Shown in pieces: positions 59,104 through 64,000 of a stretch of DNA of 64,000 bases (position 1 is the stretch's first letter; every line of letters begins with the position of its first letter). A program made the position numbers and the translations under genes. This DNA is from Dialister histaminiformans (lineage in GTDB: Bacteria > Bacillota > Negativicutes > Veillonellales > Dialisteraceae), in contig NZ_FMXA01000007.1 in NCBI RefSeq assembly GCF_900103425.1, positions 36,087-100,086 on the forward strand, in the 5' to 3' direction. The notes below the pieces were generated by a model. The model made no database searches. It had not been told where the DNA came from and worked only from the letters and a program-made list of their open reading frames with translations.

Positions 59104-59179
59104 GCCGGTATAGCTCAGTTGGTAGAGCGGCGCATTCGTAATGCGTAGGTCGCAAGTTCAAGTCTTGTTGCCGGCTCCA
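59104..59179 (+). tRNA. tRNA-Thr (CGU)
   Basis: Cloverleaf: acceptor GCCGGTA with TGCCGGC, D arm TAGCTCAGTTGGTAGA, anticodon loop TTCGTAA (anticodon CGT), T arm CAAGTTCAAGTCTTG, encoded CCA. Confidence 0.94.
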
Positions 59180-59186
59180 CAGATTA

Positions 59187-59225
59187 ATAGCTCTGTGTCT
59201 TTGCATAAAGGCACAGAGTTTTATA
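59187..59225 (+). terminator. Terminator of tRNA-Thr
   Basis: AGCTCTGTGTCTTTGCATAAAGGCACAGAGTTTTAT: stem CTCTGTGtCTTT/AAAGgCACAGAG with a T run. Confidence 0.7.
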
Positions 59226-59276
59226 TTGCCTGGAAATGAACAGAAACAGGAACCAGCCAGGCTTCTCAGGCAATCA

Positions 59277-59314
59277 AAAAGAGAAGAAGAACAATTGTCC
59301 TTCTTCTCTTTTCT
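59277..59314 (-). terminator. Terminator of guaB
   Basis: Stem AAAAGAGAAGAAG/CTTCTTCTCTTTT around ACAATTGT; works on the minus strand 22 bases after the guaB stop and possibly in both directions. Confidence 0.7.
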
Positions 59315-59335
59315 TATGAACAGAGGAAACAGGGA

Positions 59336-60841
59336 TTAGCGGTCAGAGCCATCCTTTTCCTTTCTGATAACGTCGTGTGCGCCGCCTTCTACAATAGAAG
59401 TTGCGGAAACAAGGGTGAGTACAGCCTTTTCCTGCAGTTCCGGAATAGTGAGTGCGCCACAGTTGCACATAGTAGCCTTAATCTTTGCACAGGTCTTAGC
59501 TACGTTTTCCTTCAGCGGACCAGCGTATGGAACGTAGGAATCAACGCCTTCTTCAAATGCCAGTTTCTTGGAACCATCCAGATCGTAACGGCCCCAGTTT
59601 CTTGCACGGTTGGAACCTTCGCCCCAGTATTCCTTAACTACGCTGCCGTTGACAGTTCTCTTTTCGGTTGGGGATTCATCGAAACGTGCGAAGTAACGGC
59701 CCAGCATTACGAAGTCAGCGCCCATAGCCAGAGCCAGGGTGATGTGGTGATCGTATACGATACCGCCATCAGAGCATACCGGAACATAGATACCGGTTTC
59801 CTTGTAGTATTCATCTCTTGCCTGGCAAACTTCAATCAGCGCGGTAGCCTGTCCACGGCCGATACCCTTGGTTTCACGGGTGATGCAGATAGAACCGCCG
59901 CCGATACCTACCTTAACAAAGTCAGCTCCAGCCTTAGCGAGGAACAGGAAGCCGTTGCGGTCAACTACGTTGCCTGCGCCAACCTTAACCTTGTCACCAT
60001 AGTGCTGACGAATCCAGTCGATGGTAATCTTCTGCCATTCAGAATAACCTTCGGAAGAGTCAATGCAGAGAACGTCAGCGCCAGCGTCAACCAGCTTTGG
60101 AACACGTTCAGCATAGTCTCTGGAATTGATACCAGCGCCTACAATGAAGCGCTTATTTTCATCCAGCAGTTCATTCGGGTTTTCCTTGTGGGAATCATAA
60201 TCCTTGCGGAATACGAAACCATAGAGCTTTCCGTCATCGAACAGAACCGGGAGAGAATTGAGCTTGTTATCCCAGATGATGTCGTTAGCTTCAGACAGGG
60301 TTACACCATATCTGGCAGTAACCAGCTGGGAGAGAGGAGTCATGAAATCGGCAACCTTGTCAGACAGATTCATGCGGCTTGGACGATAATCTCTGCTGGA
60401 AACAATACCTACCAGCTTGCCGCCGGCGGTGCCATCTTCTGTGATAGCTACAGTGGAGTGTCCGGTCTTTTCCTTAAGTGCCAGAACATCAGCCAGTGTA
60501 TTTTCCGGGGAAAGATTGGAATCGCTTGGTACAAAGCCGGCCTTTACCGCTTTGACTCTTGCGACCATAGCTGCTTCATCATCAGCGGTCTGAGAACCGT
60601 AGATGAAAGAAACGCCGCCATTTTTTGCCAGTTCTACAGCCAGTTTTTCACCAGATACAGCCTGCATGATAGCGGATACCATTGGAATGTTCAGTGTAAT
60701 AGCTGGTTTTTCACCTTTCTTAAATTTAACCAACGGAGTTTTAAGGGATACATTGGCCGGAATGTTTTCACAAGAAGTATATCCCGGGATTAAAAGGTAT
60801 TCATTAAAAGTATGTGCTGGTTCATTAATATAGGTTGCCAT
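59336..60841 (-). CDS. guaB: IMP dehydrogenase
   Basis: 501 residues, RBS ACAGGAGGAAAT on the minus strand. TIM barrel with inserted CBS pair (about 100-220: [45 protein letters not shown]). Catalytic loop [21 protein letters not shown] contains the active Cys; [11 protein letters not shown] follows. Converts IMP to XMP with NAD+, the first step of GMP synthesis. Its start region and codon use show high expression. Confidence 0.95.
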   Translation of the reverse strand: MATYINEPAHTFNEYLLIPGYTSCENIPANVSLKTPLVKFKKGEKPAITLNIPMVSAIMQAVSGEKLAVELAKNGGVSFIYGSQTADDEAAMVARVKAVKAGFVPSDSNLSPENTLADVLALKEKTGHSTVAITEDGTAGGKLVGIVSSRDYRPSRMNLSDKVADFMTPLSQLVTARYGVTLSEANDIIWDNKLNSLPVLFDDGKLYGFVFRKDYDSHKENPNELLDENKRFIVGAGINSRDYAERVPKLVDAGADVLCIDSSEGYSEWQKITIDWIRQHYGDKVKVGAGNVVDRNGFLFLAKAGADFVKVGIGGGSICITRETKGIGRGQATALIEVCQARDEYYKETGIYVPVCSDGGIVYDHHITLALAMGADFVMLGRYFARFDESPTEKRTVNGSVVKEYWGEGSNRARNWGRYDLDGSKKLAFEEGVDSYVPYAGPLKENVAKTCAKIKATMCNCGALTIPELQEKAVLTLVSATSIVEGGAHDVIRKEKDGSDR

Positions 60842-60849
60842 TATTTCCT

Positions 60850-60905
60850 CCTGTAAAACAACTAGCCCCGCAGGGCAACGGACCCCTCTCCGGGTCTAAA
60901 ATATT
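60850..60905 (-). promoter_or_regulatory. Structured leader of guaB
   Basis: Between the AT-rich upstream DNA and the RBS the minus strand reads two G+C-rich hairpins: GACCC-ggaga-GGGGTC and GCCC-tgc-GGGGC. They do not match a riboswitch I know. The rest of 60906-61062 has no gene. Confidence 0.4.
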
Positions 60906-61062
60906 TTAACTATTCTATCACAAGATATGGTGCTTGTACATACATACAAAGATAACAATTCTGGGGAGCAGGAAGAAGGGGAAAAACAGAGGGAGAAACC
61001 GGTAAAAATGGGTGAGGAGATTGCGTTATATTATTTACATTCAGGGGGTATAGGAAGATACA

Positions 61063-61105
61063 AAAAAGACTATGACAAAAGATTTTCCTTTGGCATAGTC
61101 TTTTT
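61063..61105 (-). terminator. Terminator of the coiled-coil gene at 61138
   Basis: AAAAAGACTATG/CATAGTCTTTTT stem with inner CAAAAG/CTTTGG pairing; T run on both strands. Confidence 0.7.
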
Positions 61106-61137
61106 CAGGGTAAAGCGCATTCTGATATGTGGTCAGA

Positions 61138-61494
61138 TCAGGCTTTATATAATAACTTCTGTAAAATGGTCCGGGTTTCATCATCCTTAAAGAATTCGGA
61201 AATACGGCTCCGGGACGCAATAATATCTTCTTCGCTGGTGCTGTCGAAAAATTCATAACCAAGAGCACCCAGGGAATTCAGAACATCATTAGCAAGAAGT
61301 ACAGCCTGTTCAGCCCGGATCTGAGCCAGTTTATCGTCTTCTTTACGGGTAACCTGATCCAGCTTTCTGCGAATTTCCTCCAGCTTCTTTGTGAGTTTTT
61401 TTATTTTCCCTTTTCTTGCCTTTTCACCATTCAATTCTTTAAGTTCAGCTAACAGTTTGTTTTCTTTTTTTAACAGCTTTTCAATAACAGGCAT
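61138..61494 (-). CDS. Small coiled-coil protein of unknown function
   Basis: 118 residues from ATG 61494, with AAAGGAGG 8 bases upstream; an earlier ATG at 61518 lacks spacing. Residues 1-60 are an extremely charged coiled coil (KLLKKENKLLAELKELNGEK), followed by a helical domain (AVLLANDVLNSLGALGYEFFDS). No signal peptide or membrane segment. Monocistronic with its own terminator. Function unknown. Confidence 0.65.
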   Translation of the reverse strand: MPVIEKLLKKENKLLAELKELNGEKARKGKIKKLTKKLEEIRRKLDQVTRKEDDKLAQIRAEQAVLLANDVLNSLGALGYEFFDSTSEEDIIASRSRISEFFKDDETRTILQKLLYKA

Positions 61495-61689
61495 TTTAGA
61501 AGCCTCCTTTATGTACAATGAAAATAAATTAAAGGCAAAAGTTAAGGAACAAAATATAGTTAATACATATATTATATTATATTTAAGTAATAATTCAAAC
61601 CCAATAGTATGGGTTTCACTATGCTAATCAGTGCATAACAGAAATAATCAAAAGGAATAGGGGATGCTTCTGATTTTATAGAAAAAGGG

Positions 61690-61718
61690 TTGAAAAAAGG
61701 AATAGAGTCAGGTATAAT
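61690..61718 (+). promoter_or_regulatory. Promoter of rpsF-ssb-rpsR
   Basis: TTGAAA (61690-61695), exact 17-base spacer, TATAAT (61713-61718). Confidence 0.85.
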
Positions 61719-61739
61719 AATAAAGCTTGTTATCAGACA

Positions 61740-61788
61740 GGCAACTTCCTGGCCCCTGTTGAGCAGGGGACATAGGTCCGGAAAGGAG
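61740..61788 (+). promoter_or_regulatory. Candidate rpsF leader (S6:S18 autoregulatory element)
   Basis: Leader contains hairpin CCCCTG-ttgag-CAGGGG, then ACATAGGTCCGGAAAGG in which CCG lies next to the RBS. Published rpsF leaders bind the S6-S18 complex through a CCG bulge beside a hairpin; the layout fits, but a covariance search is needed. Confidence 0.45.
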
Positions 61789-61797
61789 GAACTAAGA

Positions 61798-62082
61798 GTG
61801 AATAAGTACGAACTCATGTTTGTTGTGAACGTTGCTGATGAAGAAAAGATTAAGGCAGCAGTTCAGCTGGTACAGGATGTCATTAAGAAGATTGGTGGCA
61901 CTGTAGACAAGGTTGATGAATGGGGTAAGCGCGCTCTGGCTTATGAAGTTAAGAAGCAGCGCGAAGGCTACTACGTAGTAGTTGACTTCCAGGCAGATCC
62001 AGCTCAGATTTCTGAACTTGATCGTGTCATCAAGATTCATGAAGAAATTATTCGTCACATTATTGTCAAGCTGGAAGACTAA
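61798..62082 (+). CDS. rpsF: 30S ribosomal protein S6
   Basis: 94 residues from GTG 61798, RBS AAAGGAGG 8 bases upstream. MNKYELMFVVNVADEEKIKAAVQ, then DEWGKRALAYEVKKQREGYYVVVDF, typical S6. Binds S18 and the 16S platform. First gene of the conserved rpsF-ssb-rpsR operon. Confidence 0.96.
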   Translation: MNKYELMFVVNVADEEKIKAAVQLVQDVIKKIGGTVDKVDEWGKRALAYEVKKQREGYYVVVDFQADPAQISELDRVIKIHEEIIRHIIVKLED

Positions 62083-62097
62083 AAAGTAGGTGCGGCT

Positions 62098-62535
62098 ATG
62101 AACTCAGTACAAGTGTTGGGAAACCTGACAAGAGATCCACAGATTCGTGCAACAAAGACAGGACGCGCAGTTGCTTCCTTCAGTATTGCGGTAAATCGTT
62201 CTTACACCACTCCGCAGGGTGAAACCAGAGAATTAACTGATTTTATCAATGTTGTGGCATGGGGCGGTTTGGCTGAATCCGTAGGAAATCAGTTAAAAAA
62301 GGGGACACGCGTATTTGTAGAAGGTCGTTATTCGACCAGAAGCTATGAAGCACAGGATGGCTCCAGACGTTATGTAACCGAAGTGGTAGCAAACCTTATT
62401 GCTATTCCGCTGAGAAATACAAGCGGTGGACATCCAGTCGCATCTGCAGGATTTGCAGATAGCGAACCCAGTCAGACAAGAGGTAATTTCGATCAGTTTG
62501 GACCATCCAGCCCGGATGAACAGATTCCATTCTGA
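62098..62535 (+). CDS. ssb: Single-stranded DNA-binding protein
   Basis: 145 residues. OB fold MNSVQVLGNLTRDPQIRATKTGRAVASFSIAVNR, then TDFINVVAWGGLAESVGNQLKKGTRVFVEGRYSTRSY. Ends DEQIPF, the acidic tip that recruits repair and replication partners. Located between the S6 and S18 genes as in most Firmicutes. Confidence 0.96.
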   Translation: MNSVQVLGNLTRDPQIRATKTGRAVASFSIAVNRSYTTPQGETRELTDFINVVAWGGLAESVGNQLKKGTRVFVEGRYSTRSYEAQDGSRRYVTEVVANLIAIPLRNTSGGHPVASAGFADSEPSQTRGNFDQFGPSSPDEQIPF

Positions 62536-62560
62536 TACATGATATTGGAGGATATGAATC

Positions 62561-62794
62561 ATGGTAAGAAGAGATAGAGTAAGAAGACCAAGAAGAAAGG
62601 TCTGCCAGTGCTGTGTTGATCACATCGACACCGTTGATTATAAGGACGTAGCAGCTCTGCGTCGTTTCGTTTCCGAAAGAGGCAAGATTCTGCCACGTCG
62701 TGTAACCGGAACATGCGCAAAGCATCAGCGTAAGATTGTTCTCGCAATCAAGAGAGCAAGAGCTATCGCACTGCTTCCATTCAGCGCAGACTAA
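62561..62794 (+). CDS. rpsR: 30S ribosomal protein S18
   Basis: 77 residues, RBS TTGGAGGATATGAATC. Basic N terminus [19 protein letters not shown] with cysteines (possible zinc type), then [50 protein letters not shown], the S18 signature. Confidence 0.96.
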   Translation: MVRRDRVRRPRRKVCQCCVDHIDTVDYKDVAALRRFVSERGKILPRRVTGTCAKHQRKIVLAIKRARAIALLPFSAD

Positions 62795-62804
62795 TAAAGA
62801 TAAT

Positions 62805-62840
62805 AAAAGCTCCAGGGATAGATTATCTCTGGAGCTTTTT
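62805..62840 (+). terminator. Terminator of rpsF-ssb-rpsR
   Basis: AAAAGCTCCAG/CTGGAGCTTTT stem extended by GGATA/TATCT, then T run. Confidence 0.8.
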
Positions 62841-62990
62841 GTATGCATTGATACGATGACAGGCATTGTATAAAAATGAATGATCATATAAAAATCTATT
62901 TCCTGGTGATAACAATTACCTATGTTGACCATTCCAACGTTGGATGATATCCTTATGCCACATAAGGATAGAGCACATATTCTTATAAAA

Positions 62991-63125
62991 GCTGGGAAGA
63001 GAAGAGTACATAGACCGGAAAGTTACAGAGAGCTCTTGAAGGTGGAAAAGAGTACCGGATGGTTTATGGAAGATGGTCTTGGAGCAGACAGGTCGATAGG
63101 TAGGCCGTACGGGAGACGCCCGTTA
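62991..63125 (+). ncRNA. Truncated T-box riboswitch (stem I, no antiterminator)
   Basis: GAAGAGTAC (specifier-loop AGTA side), ACAGAGAGC, GGTGGAAAAG and terminal GGAGC follow in T-box order. CATAGACC (63009-63016) pairs with GGTTTATG (63061-63068), and GCT/AGC plus AAGA/TCTT close the base. The 3' loop strand GAAGATGG (63069-63076) should hold the specifier, perhaps GAT (Asp). A GTAGG... ACGGG/CCCGT stem III follows. The GGGTGG-type antiterminator is missing before the ACR3 fragment. Confidence 0.65.
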
Positions 63126-63159
63126 CAGCGCAGGGATACATTAGGACGTATCTTTATGT

Positions 63160-63448
63160 AAAAAGTCAGTTTCTTCTTATCGCAGTGCCACTCATAATAC
63201 AGACATTTTTTATTTTCTCCATTGCATATGGCGCATCTAAAGCAGTGAGGTTACCTTTTGATATTGCGGCTCCCGCAGGTATGATTGGAGCATCCAATTT
63301 CTTTGAACTGGCTGTAGCTGTAGCGGTTGCACTTTTTGGGACACAAAGTCCGGCTGCACTGGCAACCACGGTAGGGGTACTTACAGAGGTTCCGGTTATG
63401 CTTACACTGGTTAAGTTTGCGAATAAGACAAAAGCGTGTTTTGATTGA
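63160..63448 (+). pseudogene. C-terminal fragment of an ACR3-type arsenite efflux transporter
   Basis: The frame reads [77 protein letters not shown], matching the last two to three membrane helices of ACR3 (arsenite permease). The rest of the transporter is missing and there is no RBS at the in-frame ATG 63185. It is joined to a T-box fragment. I consider it a remnant. Confidence 0.75.
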
Positions 63449-63557
63449 ACGGAATAGGGAAGTCCTTTAACCATCGGATCAATTTCTTCTGATATTCGGG
63501 AGGGAAGACCTGCGGCTCAGGACGGTGCAATCCTTGCAGATTGCAGGAATGAAGTGG

Positions 63558-63672
63558 AATGTCCTCTTTTTGCAAAAGATGAGCATGCGAAAACCAATTA
63601 ACGGAAGTATGCAGCATGTTTCCCGTTCTGGAGAGAAAGGGGGAATGACGACAAGTTCTTGTCGTCATTGGC
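63558..63672 (+). repeat. Intergenic repeat copy 1
   Basis: Starts AATGTCCTCTTTTTGCAAAA, contains GAGCATGCGAAAA, then GAGAAAGGGGGAATGACGAC. Aligns along its length with copy 2. Confidence 0.6.
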
Positions 63673-63861
63673 TGTAAATCCATAGAATTATGAAATCTTT
63701 GATTTCCATACTATTGACAGCCCGGTCTTTGCTGGCTGGTGGTGGAAAGTAGAATCCTCAATGTTGGAATGTAGGAAAGCATGCTGTTGTTCTGGGATTA
63801 TTGTAACCAGGCAATCTGCATTCTTACCCTTATCAAGCTTTAAATACGGATCTGGATACCA

Positions 63862-63966
63862 AATGTTCTCTTCTTGCAAAGGGCAAGCATGCGAAAGCTG
63901 ATTAAAGGAAAGCATGAAAAACGATGCTCCTTTCTTGAAAGAAAGGGGGACCGACGAAGTCGGTGG
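63862..63966 (+). repeat. Intergenic repeat copy 2
   Basis: AATGTTCTCTTCTTGCAAAG, AAGCATGCGAAA, then GAAAGAAAGGGGGACCGACG and a short palindrome CCGACgaaGTCGG. Same order of blocks as copy 1. Confidence 0.6.
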
Positions 63967-64000
63967 ATAGTTGATTCCACTTTGTTTGAATAAAGGAAAG

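Larger units (their letters stand above)
61495..61797 (+). other. Intergenic region upstream of rpsF
   Basis: Divergent control region: very AT-rich (61540-61600) with a small hairpin AAACCCA/TGGGTTT (61597-61616), the rpsF promoter and leader. No gene; the frame upstream of rpsF at 61690 is only leader. Confidence 0.5.
63449..64000 (+). other. Noncoding tail with intergenic repeats
   Basis: No gene seen on either strand. Two diverged copies of a repeat (63558-63672 and 63862-63966) and the word GAAGACCTGCGG shared with 48560. A palindrome ACGACAAG...CTTGTCGT is at 63650-63669. The window ends here. Confidence 0.5.

Noticed and set aside
59375..60793. Plus-strand 472-codon frame
   Set aside because: Antisense of guaB, created by its biased codon use.
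62922..63161. 79-codon frame upstream of the ACR3 fragment
   Set aside because: The DNA folds and reads as a T-box leader; the frame is incidental. I also considered a 23S rRNA 3' end but the match was weaker.
63558..63966. CRISPR-like repeats
   Set aside because: Only two diverged copies about 300 bases apart, no regular spacers and no cas genes in the window.

Overview
The window reads as a chromosomal segment of a diderm Firmicute of the class Negativicutes (Veillonellaceae/Dialister-like; genus is inference). Clostridial-type features (IspH fused to ribosomal S1 domains, PolC-type replicase, SCIFF ranthipeptide with its radical-SAM maturase, two-subunit iron-sulfur serine dehydratase) sit beside outer-membrane features (OstA/LptD-like barrel, autotransporter barrel remnant, secretin, phage spanin-like pair).

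Positions 1 to about 16.3 kb are the right-hand part of a prophage with a PBSX/Xkd-type contractile tail: tail completion and terminator proteins, sheath, tube, a tail chaperone with a canonical -1 frameshift site (A AAA AAC), tape measure, hub/peptidase, baseplate wedge proteins and fibre proteins. The fibre gene at 10876 runs into the most striking element of the window: five copies of a short site (core ACAGTGGGGA, all in the same codon phase) in both orientations, separating one expressed and four silent C-terminal cassettes, followed by a tyrosine recombinase. This is a shufflon-like switch for tail-fibre tips. After it come a small fibre-linked protein, a zinc-ribbon microprotein, holin, GH25 lysozyme and two almost fully overlapping reading frames that look like a spanin pair. 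The prophage ends in AT-rich DNA beside the 3' end of rpsD.

16.4-29.3 kb is housekeeping: rpsD (own promoter, minus strand); a tightly overlapping operon scpA-scpB-rluB-flavoprotein-cmk-plsC-ispH/S1; der-plsY-gpsA; rsmD-coaD-coiled-coil protein; comEA. 29.5-40.5 kb holds an NhaC-type antiporter divergent from a LysR regulator, then comEC-holA-vanW-like-polC. ComEC lacks recognisable metal ligands in its C-terminal domain and PolC lacks the inserted proofreading exonuclease. 40.5-46.1 kb has a lone zeta-toxin-like kinase beside an autotransporter remnant, an unrecognised membrane-anchored protein, sdaAB-sdaAA and tRNA-Gly/tRNA-Pro.

46.4-64 kb carries the SCIFF peptide gene (52 codons) and its maturase, a three-gene exported cluster ending in an OstA/LptD-like barrel, pgi with a PilP-like/secretin pair, an ABC-F ATPase, a TPR lipoprotein, an SDR enzyme, tRNA-Thr, guaB and the rpsF-ssb-rpsR operon. 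The last 1.1 kb is a recombination scar: a T-box riboswitch stem I without its antiterminator, joined to the C-terminal stub of an ACR3 arsenite transporter and followed by diverged intergenic repeats.
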